A stretch of DNA of 64,000 nt, taken from the NCBI RefSeq assembly GCF_000004825.1, contig NW_008805064.1:1984001-2048000 (forward strand), written 5' to 3'. A program made the position numbers and the translations under genes. The first letter of the stretch is position 1, and each line of letters starts with the position of its first letter. The notes beneath the pieces were generated by a model that saw only the letters and a list, made by a program, of their open reading frames with translations, had not been told where the DNA came from and searched no databases. Positions 23,067 to 34,702 of the stretch are shown one piece after another. Origin of the DNA: Heterostelium album PN500 (Eukaryota; Evosea; Eumycetozoa; Acytosteliales; Acytosteliaceae).

Positions 23067-26000
23067 TTATGAAACTGGCGAAACCTGTTGATCAGCTCCG
23101 TTCATCTCTGGTGATGTTGCCTTCAAATGCTCTTCATCTTTTTTGGGAGAGTTGGATGTGCTATTGTCACTGGTGTTAATGTTTGGAGTATACTCTTCCA
23201 TTTGAGACTGATCGATTTGTTTGGTGTTTGGTGATGTTGGTTCTGACTTGGAGTTATTACTACTGCTGCTACCAGATGATGTTGTATTGTTTGTTGAAGA
23301 TGGTTTAGTTGTGGTGGTGGTAGTAGAAATGGATGAGTGTTTCTTGACCGGTATGGTGTTGGCGTCGCTGCTGCTGTTGTTGTTGTTATTGTTACCACCG
23401 GTGGTGATGGAGGATGACTCCAACAACAGTTGTCCACCTGAGGATGATGTCGATTGTGGTGACATCAAACTTGGAGACTGTAGCGATTGATTCAAAAGCT
23501 GTGAAAAGACAATAAAGAATGGATTGGTGGAGAGTGTCGAGACGTCGATGTTGGTCGACACATTCAGGTTGGGAATGACCGAACGGATGTCGACAGTGAC
23601 CGAACTACTGTGACTGTACAGACAGTCACGAAGCATATATTGTGGTTCCTGTTTAAGAGCGATCGGTACTTTCTTGAGGAGGAATCTAAACTCCAATCCA
23701 CGCAACTCTGGAATGTCAAGGTCATCAATCTCCTTTCTCAGTTGCTTGAGGTCACAGTTGAGATTGAGTGTGAGGAAACCAAGTGATGCTTGTAGACGTT
23801 CGTCATAGACATTGACATCGAACTGGTCGTCCATCAACTCCTCATCAAGCAGCATCTGTTGTTTGTTTTGTGATTTGTTGCTGCTGAACGGAGTGTAGTT
23901 GATGGCACCTCCTCCATTCGAGTTGGAAGAGGAGTTGTTTGAAATTCCACTTGGTGATGGATTACCAGATCTATTCTTACTGTTATTGTTATTGTTGTTG
24001 TTATATTTGAGAAGGATTTGACCATTCTTTTGGGAACTTCCACTGACAATTGTAGGAGGAGTGGTATTGTCAGTATACTTTCTCTTGCTTCCAGAAGAGA
24101 GTGATTCATCATCGAGATCTCGTCCGTCGTTAATGTTGTTGTTGTTGTTGTTGCTATGTACAGTTGATGTTGGTTGAGATGAACTTGTGCTAGATGAATC
24201 CTTTGGATTGGGGATAGTCAGCTTCATTTTTTTGTTGATGATAGACGACGATTTATTGCTGGATTCATCGTCAGAGACATCAGCATTGTTGTCGGCATCG
24301 TGGTTGTAGTTACCATGTCCACCGCTACCACCGCCACCTCCTCCGCTACCACCTCTTTCCTGTGAGACATTTCCCCACATGTTTCTTCCCGACGAACAAA
24401 ACAGATTTTTGTAGGACGACAGCACACCAGAAAGATTTTTGTTGAGATAGTCAATCGTTTTGCCACCCAACAGAAGAGTCGGTGCATTCTCTGAGATATA
24501 TGAGTAGAGTGCTTTGTTCGAGCTGAACTTGCTTCCATTGGTCAACTCCAGATTATATAGTGTTGTATGTACAATGACCTTCCACGATTTCGGGAGGTGG
24601 AGAAGTGTGGCTATCTTTTTATCGCTACACTTGCCACAGTTGTATATGTATCTAGTGTCAATGTGCGATGGAATGATAGACTTGTTTTTGCCTTCGAGGA
24701 GTTCGGCGGCGGCATTGGCAAACATTGTCTTACAGATGTTACAAAACAGTGGAGTGAGCTTGGTTTGTGATGATCCGCCCGATCCACCCGACGAATGTTG
24801 TCCACCACCACTCTGGCTGGAATTGCTCGACGAGTTGGCAATCGACGACGATCCACCACTGTGGTTGGCCGACACACTGTTGTTCGAGTTGGAGCCACCC
24901 GATGGTCCGACATCATCGTATTGATCGGAACCGCCATTACCCTTCTTATCGAGTTCTTTGCTCAGAACCAAAACACCACGCGAATCAAACTCGACCTTGT
25001 CACGCTTCTTTCTGTTACACCACAGTCTTGGATTGATACAGCTATTGATAAACAAGCTTCTACCCGAGGAAAGGATGTAATTGATAATGGCAAGACTGGC
25101 ATCTTGTTTTGGATCAGAAACTAAATCCTTTTGGTGTGTGGCGATGTAATGGAAAATATCTTTTCTCGAATGGAATCTAGTTCCTTTTTCCAATTCCAAA
25201 TTGTGCAATGATGTATGAATTATTTTTGTCCTAGAAGAAGAATTAATTAAAAATATATGAGATTAATAATTTGTTATAACAATTGAAATATTGTTAAAAT
25301 AAGACATACCATGATTTAGGATGATGTTTTAATACCGAGTTTCCATTTCCACAATATTTACATTGGAATTCATAGTTTTTATCAAATGGACCTGGTAATA
25401 CTCTATTTACATTAAATTCTGGATGTAATAGTATGATATGATAAATTAAAATTAGTTAGTTGGTTATTATAAACTATAATTAATAGTATATTTACCAAGT
25501 GCAATATCATTTTTACACTGATTGCAAGTCAGTGTTGATTTGTACGCGGCTTCCTCTGTTTCCGATTCAGAGTCTGAGCGAGATCGTGAAGAGGAACGAG
25601 ATGATGAGGAAACCGATTCTCTACGGTAGTTATTGCCAGAGTCAGTGTCGGAGGATGAAGCGCTTCTGCTCCTGCTTCTGCTGGCGCGACTGTTACTTCG
25701 ACTGGAACCACGACTGTTGCTCTTGGTACGCGACGGACTTCTACCACGACTGTTACTTCTACTGAGTAGACGCTCCTTCTCACGCTCTTTCATATCGATA
25801 TCACGATCGCTTCGATCACGATCACGATCACGGTCACGATCGCGATCTGGATCGGCACGATCGTTTCCACTGCGATCCCTATCTCTATCGCGATCTCTTT
25901 CTCTTCCACGCAGTTCACTACGCTCATTGGCACGTTCTTTCTCACGACCATGGTCATCGGATATCGATGCATCGCCAGGACTGTCCATTGGCTCGGAATC

Positions 26001-26729
26001 AAGTGATTCAACATCCGACGCCTTTGGATTGGCCCATTTTCCAGTGTATGGACCACCACTAACAAAATATCCTTTATTATTAAAGAATGCCATTGATACA
26101 GCTTTTGAAATATCAGCTATAAATTTTAATTAAAATAATATAAAATTAATATAAACTATTTCAAAATATATAAGAAATGAACAGAAGAAATAAACATGGA
26201 TTGGCAATGAATCACAATAAAGAAATAAAGATGGATTATAATTTCTCTTACCTAATGATTTATCATGTAAGAATACTTGTGGATATTTCATTACGTAGGT
26301 GGTCACTTCAGAGTGATGGAAGAACCTATTTCCAGTTTGTCGCTCCAAGTTGTAGAGAGCAGTGTGGATGACACACTTCCAAGATTTTCCGAGATGGAAA
26401 AGAAAAGGTGTTTTCGATGAGCTGCATTGTCTACAGGAAAATGAATATTTATTATCATGGTAACCTGGTATCACCTTTTCAGAGAGTTCTCTCACATCTT
26501 GTAGCACTTTGTTGTGGCAGCTAGTACAGAGCAGCATTATTTTATCAGAGAAAGGATTATAATTTCCATTGCCACTGCTGCCACCACCGCCATCCTTGTT
26601 TCCACCCTGGGGACTGTGAGTTGACATTGAAATATCTTTATCCCTCATATTCTCTCTTTCTTTGCCGGCTACTGAGTGTTGTTGCTGCGATTGAAGAGAT
26701 GATTGTCCATTACTTCCGCTACTGATCAT
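23067..26729 (-). CDS. Large SR-rich protein with three copies of a putative zinc-binding module
   Basis: Four exons: 26729-26252, 26116-25496, 25418-25310 and 25230-23067; 1123 residues. A module occurs three times, starting near residues 66, 355 and 564. It has a CxxC pair (LLCTSC, LTCNQC, LFCNIC), then (I/L)PGxxDxxYxFxCxxC, then LxHxPKSWKxIIHTxLYNLE and a G-x-RFxS helix. Copy 2 is split across exons 2, 3 and 4. Between copies 1 and 2 lies an arginine-rich tract (RDRDRDR, SRSNSR repeats) like the RS domains of splicing factors. A separate folded segment follows copy 3 (LGFLTLNLNCDLKQLRKEIDDL). The two Cys pairs suggest zinc binding, and the RS tract suggests a nuclear or RNA-linked role; both are inference. 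The ATG at 26729 is used because the extra upstream codons have no ATG. Confidence 0.8.
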
Positions 26730-26930
26730 TATCAAAGTTTTAATTTTAAATTTTTCTTTTTTTTTTTTTTTTGGTTATTGGTTTTTTAAGTTAGTTTTTT
26801 TTGTTTTGTTTTAAAATGATGTTGTTATATTATGATTGTGTGATGATGATTATGATGATGATGATGATGATGAATGTTGTATTTGATTGAGAGGCGATGT
26901 GAAGTTGTGATGTGAAGTGAAGTGAGTGTG

Positions 26931-26951
26931 ATTGACCAACAACTGGTCAAT
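26931..26951. repeat. Perfect hairpin, 8-bp arms and 5-nt loop
   Basis: ATTGACCA and its exact reverse complement TGGTCAAT flank ACAAC, about 200 bp upstream of the SR-rich gene start. It could be a dyad protein site or a 5' UTR hairpin. Confidence 0.6.
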
Positions 26952-27610
26952 TTGAAGGGAAAAGGCAATAAAAAAAAAAGGTATAAAACCAAAAGTTTGT
27001 CAAACAAACAAATAAAGTTGTTTGAAATTGAATATTCAGTGGAAGTCTGGACCGTCAACCACCTGACAACCTTTTTTAGTTGTGACCAACTAAAATAATA
27101 TTTTTTTTACAAAAAAAAAAAAAAAAACAAAAAAAAAAGATATAAAAAATAAAAATTCATTTAAAAAAAAAAAAAGAATCTGAGATGTTTTTTTTGTGTT
27201 TTAATAATAAAAAATTAATTCGATGTTGTAAATCAATCAATCAATTAACCAAAGTCATTGATTTGATTAACTTTGGTAATTTTTTTTTTTTTTTTTGCTA
27301 AATCAGAATAAAAAGGTTTTTTTGTTTTGTTTTTTTTTTTATTAACTCGATTTTTTAACCAAAGTTGGTGGGAACGATGGTTCGTTTTTTAGCATGGGGC
27401 ACATACATTGTGATTGGTTTGATTTGATTTGATTTATTGGTTGAACAAACTATGAAAGCGAATGAAAAAAAAAAACATTATATCTTTGAAAAACAAAAAC
27501 AAAACAAAAAAAACAAAGAGATTTCATTTTATCTAAAAATTTGATATGAGCAAAACTATTCGAACTTTTATTTATTAAGTAATGAATTGGTAAAGGATGT
27601 TCTAAAATCT

Positions 27611-27654
27611 GATTTATTGGGGGTGAAAATCATAAAAATCCCCCCAACCAAATC
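27611..27654. repeat. Imperfect C/G-rich inverted repeat
   Basis: GATTT plus TTGGGGG on the left pairs with CCCCCAA plus AAATC on the right, with a small bulge and a loop of about 16 nt. It is unusually GC-rich for this AT-rich spacer. Confidence 0.55.
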
Positions 27655-29427
27655 AAATTCAATTTTTATGGTGTGGGAGCTAAAAAAGTCTCGATTTTAG
27701 AATAAATGATGGTTGTGTTTTTTGTTATTTTTATGATCAAACCAACTATCGATTCGTGTCACTTTCTTCTTTTGTAAAAACAACATTAATAGATCACAAT
27801 CAAATAAATATTAAGATTGCGACGATAAAGAAAAAATTATTATTATTTTGATTGATATCAAAAAATAAATTATATAAATAAAAAAACAAAGCAAAAGAAA
27901 GATAAAATAAGAAATAATAACATAATAAATAGGGATGTTACAAAAAAAGTATTTTTCTATATATTTACATTTTTATATTTTTAATTGAAGTTAAATAAAT
28001 TGACTTTTGATAAAAGGACTCAAAAAAGAGAGTGTGATGTAATACTACTAAAATTTTTTTTTCTTGGATAAAAAATATAACAAAGGTAAAAAAAAAAATG
28101 ATCAAAAATAGATATATTTATATAATTACTCTATATATGTGATATACTTTTTAAAGAATAATTAATATAAAGAGTTAAATTAATATGAATATTGTTATTG
28201 ATATTGATATGTTGAATATTAATGAATGAAATAATTTTGGAAATGAGTTGTTGGTGTATTGAAATGAATTGAATGAATTCCTTATCCTAAATTTAAAATA
28301 AAACAAAACAATAAAGAAGAAAACAAAAAAATATATTACTATTTTTATTATTATTATTATTATTATTATTAATTTGTTTTTTTTATATATAAAAAATATA
28401 AATAAATAAATAAAATAAAATTAATTTGAAAATAAATAAAAAGGTTTTTATTTCTGCTAACATTAACCACCATTAGAAATTTTGCTTTCTATTTTTTTAA
28501 TCTTATTTTTTTAATATATAGTTAGTTTATTTTTGTGTGAGATGATTTTATTATTCTTTTCTAACATAACACTGAAAGTAAGGTTAAATATTATAGTGGT
28601 GTGTTTGTTTGGGAGAGGGGTGTGAGTGTGTGTGCACTTAGTAATAACTTTGTCAAATAAATAGCTATCACACACATACATTTCAAACTCGAGGTTAACT
28701 TTAATAATTAAAATCACTCACTCACTCAATGTTATCAAATTAAAACAATAACAAAATCATCACACATAGAAATAAACTAACTATATATATTAAAAAAAAA
28801 AAAAAAGAGAAGATAAAAATTTGTTTTTTTTTTGTGATACGATTTAAACATTAATGTTATATTGTGTTAACTGAGAAAACAACATTAACAACAACAACTA
28901 GCAACAACAACAACATAAAGTTATCATCTCTTAAAATTACTTGTTAAGACTCAAGATAGAGTTTAACCCCATTTTGTTTTTAGAAAAACAAATTTCTTTT
29001 TTTAATTTGTTAATTTTTTTTTAGGGGGAGGGATAAAATGAAATTACACATTTAAAAACTTTATCTTTTTTACTTTTAGAAGTCACTAGTGTAGTAGTAG
29101 TACTGGTTATTGATGGTTATTTGTTTGATTTCAAATAATAACATCATATTCTAAAATTATTTTTATTTATAGTTATCTTTTTTTTTTTTTAATACATCCA
29201 TTTTCATGTGTGTGTGCTTATTTTCCTGTTTGATCATGTATGATTTAGATAAGTTATAACTGGCTAATCTACAGAGCTGATTTCATTGTGATTGTCAAAA
29301 AATGTGTTCTTTTGTTTTTTTTTTTTGACTGCTGGAGAGTAGTAACACTTAATCATTTTAATGATCAAAAAAAATAATGCAAATAAAACAAAAGTTGTTT
29401 ATAAGTAAAAGCAAGAATTAGTTCATG

Positions 29428-31686
29428 TTATAAACTATCTTTATATTTTATTAAAGTTGAAAGTGTAGATAAAGGTGACGATGCATTTGTTGGTTTGGTA
29501 AGAGTTGGTGGGAATTTAGTGGATGACCAACTGTTTTGTTGGACAGAGTAGTTAAACAAAAGTTGTTTATCGTTGTCCGCCATATAGATGTTACCGCTGT
29601 CATACACCAATTTGAATGGTTGAGTGGGTTGTGTAGTCAGCTCGGTGTTCTGTGCCAGCGCATTGTATCGCATTGTCAAATCGGGTGCAGTGTCTAAACT
29701 AAAGAAATGATTCGACATGAGAATATACAACTTTTGATATTTATCATCTATACAACAACAGAAACCACTATTACCACTACTACTCTTTGTAGGTAAAGTA
29801 ACATCTTTCTTACAATTATAATCGATTACCAAGTTACATTCCTTGCTTTTAAGATTACAATTGTAAAGTTTAATTGCTGAATTCTTATCTTTACATACAA
29901 TATAGAGTGATTCTTTGTAGTTGTCACTACTGCTGTTGTTATAGAACAATTCAAATGGTGGACAAGTATTACTGATATTATTATTTGATAGCTTGTAGAG
30001 TGAATCTACTATGATTCCTAGTGATGATTTCGATGCTTGTAGTTTGTTGATTATATACTGATTGTTGGAATCCAAACAAAGAAGATAGAAGTGATCGACA
30101 TTGTCCGAGCACATCGATATAATCTGACATCCAGTAGCTAGAGTACCACGCGATGCAATTGTCTTGGTAATTGGTGATTCATCATCATCATTATTATTAT
30201 TACTATTATTGTTAATAGATAAACTAGTTAAACTAATAATCTTTTGTTTGGTTCCACTTATAACATGTATTGAACTACCAATAGAACCGACAGCCAATGC
30301 ATTATAACCAATATATACCAATCTTTCCTTCAAGGTTGAGGCTGACATACTCTCTCTCAAGTTAAACAATATTGGTTTATTGTAATATAGATTGAGTAGA
30401 TATGATTTGGATACATAGTTATTTTCTAAATCTTCATTGATGTTTTTAATAGAGTTGTTTAGCTTGTTGAGTAATGTTGTTGTAGTTGTATCAATTACAG
30501 TATTGTTTGTAGTTGATGAGTCGGGTGATGTTGTAAGAGTTTGTTGTTCATCTTGTGTTGATGTTATTGAAGTTGTTGATGTTGTTGAAGGTTGATTGTT
30601 ATTATTACTTATATTTGTGTTGATACTATCATTGCTTGCACTGATAGAACTACTGTTTTTAATCATGTATTTCCGCATCATTTCCATTAATGATGAAAGT
30701 GTGATGTCGCAATTCTCATTGTTATTAAATGGATCCGGTGCCAGTATAGTTTCTTTATTCGATTTGTAATAGGCCGATAGTGAATCAGACTTTCGAATCG
30801 AGTTGATTATAGCCGGACCCAGATAGTTGACAGTTAAAAGCCGATTTTCATCATCAACAACATCTTCATCATCTTCATCATCTTCATCATCATCATCATC
30901 AACATCTTCATTATCATCACAATGAGTGTCATCATCATCATCATTACTATTATCTAAATTACTTGTAATTGGATGACGATCATCGTTACTATTATTATTA
31001 TTATTATCATAGTCATAGTCTCTACTATTATTAATACTATTATTATTACTATTATCATAGTCATATTCTCTACTATTATTAATACTATTATTATTACTAT
31101 TTTGATATCTACTAGAGATATCGGCTATATTTAAATATGCTTTTATATTTTTATGATTGTCCAATACATTGTCGGTGTGTGCTTCTATTTGCTCTTTAAT
31201 TGGTTTCTGTAGTCTGTGTTCTTCGCGAATAAGCATCTCGTGTAGTTCTTCAAATTTTGATGTTATAGTTTCACTTCTCTTTGTAAGTTCATCCATCTTA
31301 TTGATATCCTCTTTCATTTTATAATATTGATTTTCCAAGAACAACTTCATCAATCTGTAGGTGATACTACTACTACTGCTATTTACGCTAATACTACTTG
31401 AACTTGAACTAGTACTTAATATACCATCAACTTTGCTACTATTACTATTATTACTTCCGCGAATATTATTATCTTTGTTGTTGTTATTGTTGTTGTTGTG
31501 GGAATTGCGTAATACATTTTTGTTGAATATCGTTGGTATATCATGACCATTAATAATTTCATGTGAATTATGGTCAAACATCCAACAATCAGCACATATA
31601 ATCATATTACATGTTTTGCAAAACATTGAATGAACTATTTCAACGTGTTTACATTTCCCTTCGTGTATTTGATCAACAATATCCAT
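29428..31686 (-). CDS. B-box zinc-finger protein
   Basis: Single exon, 752 residues. An N-terminal B-box spans about residues 12-46, with the zinc ligand pattern Cys-His...CxxC...CxxC...HxxH (CKHVEIVHSMFCKTC, IICADC, DHNSHE). It is followed by poly-Asn/Ser, a coiled coil (NKMDELTKRSETITSKFEEL) and an acidic Asp/Glu run near residues 245-285. The C-terminal ~300 residues look like beta-propeller repeats (ALAVGSIGSSIHVIS, FYLLCLDS, LYILMSNHFFSLD). B-box plus coiled coil plus propeller proteins are a known dictyostelid expansion, related to TRIM proteins but lacking a RING. A role in protein-protein assembly is inferred. Confidence 0.85.
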   Translation of the reverse strand: MDIVDQIHEGKCKHVEIVHSMFCKTCNMIICADCWMFDHNSHEIINGHDIPTIFNKNVLRNSHNNNNNNNKDNNIRGSNNSNSSKVDGILSTSSSSSSISVNSSSSSITYRLMKLFLENQYYKMKEDINKMDELTKRSETITSKFEELHEMLIREEHRLQKPIKEQIEAHTDNVLDNHKNIKAYLNIADISSRYQNSNNNSINNSREYDYDNSNNNSINNSRDYDYDNNNNNSNDDRHPITSNLDNSNDDDDDTHCDDNEDVDDDDDEDDEDDEDVVDDENRLLTVNYLGPAIINSIRKSDSLSAYYKSNKETILAPDPFNNNENCDITLSSLMEMMRKYMIKNSSSISASNDSINTNISNNNNQPSTTSTTSITSTQDEQQTLTTSPDSSTTNNTVIDTTTTTLLNKLNNSIKNINEDLENNYVSKSYLLNLYYNKPILFNLRESMSASTLKERLVYIGYNALAVGSIGSSIHVISGTKQKIISLTSLSINNNSNNNNDDDESPITKTIASRGTLATGCQIISMCSDNVDHFYLLCLDSNNQYIINKLQASKSSLGIIVDSLYKLSNNNISNTCPPFELFYNNSSSDNYKESLYIVCKDKNSAIKLYNCNLKSKECNLVIDYNCKKDVTLPTKSSSGNSGFCCCIDDKYQKLYILMSNHFFSLDTAPDLTMRYNALAQNTELTTQPTQPFKLVYDSGNIYMADNDKQLLFNYSVQQNSWSSTKFPPTLTKPTNASSPLSTLSTLIKYKDSL

Positions 31687-32075
31687 TGTTGTTTTTGGAA
31701 TATATATATAGTAATAATAACTATTAGTTATTTATATAAATTTAACATAAATATATTAATAAATATAATTAATAAATAAAAAGTACGAATTGATGACAGT
31801 AGTATAACTAAAATGGTCAAAAAAAAAAAGATCAAACCATTGTTTGATAATATGCAAAAAAGACAAGTTTGGACAATAAAAAAATAAATAAAAAAATCGA
31901 TCAATGATCATAATGATGTGTGTGTGTGATCATGATTTATGTTAAAACTAAAAATAAATTCAAAGTAATAAATAGTTATAATTCATTTTATTATTAGTTA
32001 GTTTGTTAGTTTTTTTTTTATATAAAATGAATTAGATTAGTAATTAGAATTATAAACAATTAAAAAAAAACAAAC
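31687..32075. promoter_or_regulatory. Divergent promoter region (B-box / EGF-like genes)
   Basis: About 390 bp between divergent starts. It includes TGATCATAATGATGTGTGTGTGTGATCATGA at 31904-31934, where TGATCAT and ATGATCA-type half-sites flank a GT run. A T-run at about 32011-32019 lies before the plus-strand gene. This is a candidate shared regulatory site only. Confidence 0.4.
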
Positions 32076-33422
32076 ATGAAAATACTTTTTATAGTATTTA
32101 CCATACTGGTTGTTGTCGCAACAGTTGTTGTTTCTAGTAAAGTCTGTCATCAAGATTCAGATTGTGGTGATGCTCCATATGCTCTATGCCAATCTCGTAT
32201 CAATATTCTCAAAGGACTTGCCTATGACTACGATCGCAATCTACTCATTTTTGCAGGACATATCGATCGAACTTTGAATCTTGTTGTTGCCAGTGTTAGT
32301 GTTGATGGTAGCAAAGACAAAGGCAGTACTTCTCCTTTGTCTTTGAAAGTTGAATATCCAATTACCACTGACATTCCAATTGGTTCTGAATTCAGTACAA
32401 CCATTGGCTTACAAGGATACTCCAACAGCTTAAAGCTCGCTTACATTATTAATAGCCAACGTCTCTCCAGTGCTGTAGGCCCCTACTTCCCCAACAATAA
32501 CAGTGTCAATTTTATCTGGTATCCACGTGGCTACAAGCTGGCAACCTACTTTGATGACCAACAACAGCAGAGTGTTAGTGAGCATACACTCTACAGCTGT
32601 ACTTTTGGTATTTGGAGAACTGATTTCATTCCTACCCAATCGTTTGAAGAGAACGATTCCAATCATGTTAGATTGCTAAGGTTAGATCCAGACAATCAAT
32701 ATAATCCAAAGTGTGAATTTATTACTAGAGCCAACGAGAATCTTTACATTGTTCAATACGACTTTGGCGAGTCTGGTAATGATTTTCAATCGGTGGTCTC
32801 TGTCATTGACAGAAAATGTGTGGATTGTCCTCCAGACTCACTACATGAGATTGGCCGTTTCCCATTTGAAATCACCGGAATTGTTGTCTACAATAATCAC
32901 ATCTACTTGGGTGCCAAAGCAGAGTTTCCAACAAATTCAAATCATTCCGGTGTCTTTGAAATATCAAAAACAATCGATGGAAAATCAAAAGTTCTTCAAT
33001 TGACACAAGTAAATGTTATTGGTTTGACTCTTGGTAGTAAAGGAAATTTATATTACTCCACCACCAATAGCTTCATCTATAATATCGACTTGAATTCAAA
33101 AGATAAGAAAGAATCCATCATTTATTCACCTGAAAAAAGTGGTGGATCATGTAGTTGTGCCAATTATTTCACTGGATCTGATTGTAAGAAATGCGATAAT
33201 GGTGTAGTACAATGGACAAAAGGTATACCAGAGTGTATTAAGCTTTTACCTAACGGTAGACCGTCCAAATGTAATGAAAATTCTCAATGCGGATTAGAAC
33301 CGTTTGCTCTTTGTATGGATTCCAAATGTTTTTGTCGTGAAGGATTTTCAGGAAATAAATGTGAAATATGTTCAGGAACAATAACATGGGATGAATTACA
33401 ATTTCCAACTTGTAATCATTGA
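32076..33422 (+). CDS. Secreted protein with EGF-like C-terminus
   Basis: Single exon, 448 residues. A signal peptide (MKILFIVFTILVVVATVVVSS) is followed by a Cys-rich half-motif (KVCHQDSDCGDAPYALCQ) and a ~290-residue middle region with propeller-like strands (LAYDYDRNLLIFAGHID, LYIVQYDF, IVVYNNHIYLG). The C-terminal Cys-rich end is EGF-like (CSCANYFTGSDCKKC, CFCREGFSGNKCEIC). The N-terminal half-motif repeats the C-terminal CNENSQCGLEPFALC. There is no C-terminal membrane segment, so it is probably secreted. It could be an adhesion or recognition factor; the function is unknown. Confidence 0.82.
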   Translation: MKILFIVFTILVVVATVVVSSKVCHQDSDCGDAPYALCQSRINILKGLAYDYDRNLLIFAGHIDRTLNLVVASVSVDGSKDKGSTSPLSLKVEYPITTDIPIGSEFSTTIGLQGYSNSLKLAYIINSQRLSSAVGPYFPNNNSVNFIWYPRGYKLATYFDDQQQQSVSEHTLYSCTFGIWRTDFIPTQSFEENDSNHVRLLRLDPDNQYNPKCEFITRANENLYIVQYDFGESGNDFQSVVSVIDRKCVDCPPDSLHEIGRFPFEITGIVVYNNHIYLGAKAEFPTNSNHSGVFEISKTIDGKSKVLQLTQVNVIGLTLGSKGNLYYSTTNSFIYNIDLNSKDKKESIIYSPEKSGGSCSCANYFTGSDCKKCDNGVVQWTKGIPECIKLLPNGRPSKCNENSQCGLEPFALCMDSKCFCREGFSGNKCEICSGTITWDELQFPTCNH

Positions 33423-33623
33423 AAAATAAAATAATAAAAAAATTAATTATTATTATTATTTTATTCAATTAATAATCACTTATTTTAATTTAAAAAAAAG
33501 TTTAAAAAAAAAAGAAATATTTTATTAATTATACAATTTTTAAAAGTCTAGATAATATTAATTCTAGAATGTAAACATGTCGAAATTATTTGTTAAAGAT
33601 TTATCAAAATAATTGTGATACTA

Positions 33624-33808
33624 TCATTTTCTTTCTTCTTTAATTTCTAAAAATAAAAAAGCAAAAATATTATTATTAAATATATTTTTATATTTTATAG
33701 ACAATTATAAATTGAAAACATACTTTTAGATGATGTTCCAACACTAAAGAAACAAGTTATTGCCAATACACATAAGAAAAAGAAATTTACAAAGTCGAAT
33801 TTAAACAT
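33624..33808 (-). CDS. Tiny spliced gene for a signal-peptide-bearing peptide
   Basis: Two exons: 33808-33724 and 33646-33624; 35 residues. Exon 1 encodes a hydrophobic leader (MFKFDFVNFFFLCVLAITCF) followed by FSVGTSSK. A GTATGT donor and TTTTTAG acceptor bound a 77-bp AT-rich intron, and exon 2 adds a short charged tail (KIKEERK). The start context is AAAAATG, ideal for dictyostelids. The exon is more GC-rich than its flanks. It is too short for ordinary ORF calling. Dictyostelids carry many unstudied small secreted peptides; membership of such a group is inference. The overlapping plus-strand open frame (33731-33830) has no start and is taken as a shadow. Confidence 0.5.
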
Positions 33809-34702
33809 TTTTAATAAAAACATAAACTAATTAATTGTTTTATAGTTTTTTCTTTTTTTTTTTTTGTCTTTTATTTTAATAATTGTAATATTTTGATTTG
33901 AATTTTATTATTTATTTTATTTGTATTAATAGTATTGGTTTGAATATTTGTTTATTGGATTAGGTAGGGAATTCAGCACACACTCTATAAAACAAAAAAT
34001 ATCAATTTGTTATAATTATTAAAAGTGAGAAGTGGAAGGAGTTGGTGTTGAAATCATGCATCTGTTCGTTTTGGATTCCGATTAGGGTTACTTACTTTTT
34101 TTATTAGAGACATTTAGTTATATTCAACAACAATAGGAAATAGAGAGGGAGAGAGAGACGAATGTAAATTTTATGAATCTACTCTTTTGATTGTTAAAGT
34201 GTCATATGATTGGATAACTATGTATTGCATCATTATTGCCTGGTGTGCAATCATTATCTAAAAATGAACCCACTGACATAACAACAACACACTAAACACC
34301 AAATTTGTTGGATTGGATATCACGTCAACAAAAAAAATAATAGAAAAAATAAAAAATAAAAAACACTTAAAAATAAAGTCAGACAAATAAATTTAATAGT
34401 AATATTTTGGCAAAATACTTTGTAAATTAATAATATATTACTATAAGATGGTTCAATCCTATTTTTGATATCATGAAATTTGGTAAATTGTTTTAAATCT
34501 TCAATATTGCAATAGAAAAACCAATGAGTGTCATTTGTAGTATGAAATAGTTCATTATGATGATATCTTTAAATAAAGTCGCATAAAATAAAATTTTAAT
34601 TAAGCTCCTTTCATTTTAATAATAATTTTATATTTATTTTCATTTTTTTATTTTTATATTTTCATTTATCATATTTGTATTTTACCATTATTAAAGTCCA
34701 CT

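Larger units (their letters stand above)
26730..29427. other. Large intergenic region, no protein gene seen
   Basis: About 2.7 kb, the longest gene-free stretch in the window. It carries the promoter of the SR-rich gene and the 3' flank of the B-box gene. It holds many A/T homopolymers, an (ATG)n run near 26840-26870, an (ATT)n run near 28345-28371, several short perfect hairpins (26931-26951, 27080-27097, 27243-27276) and a C/G-rich inverted repeat at 27611-27654. A GT-rich patch (28597-28635) resembles G-box factor sites. A non-coding transcript is possible but not demonstrated. Confidence 0.5.

Noticed and set aside
26825-27058. Minus-strand frame with a His run
   Set aside because: Starts with a non-ATG codon. 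The His run comes from a microsatellite in the leader of the SR-rich gene.
33731-33830. Plus-strand last-exon-like frame
   Set aside because: No start or upstream exon found. The minus strand gives a complete spliced ORF with a signal peptide.
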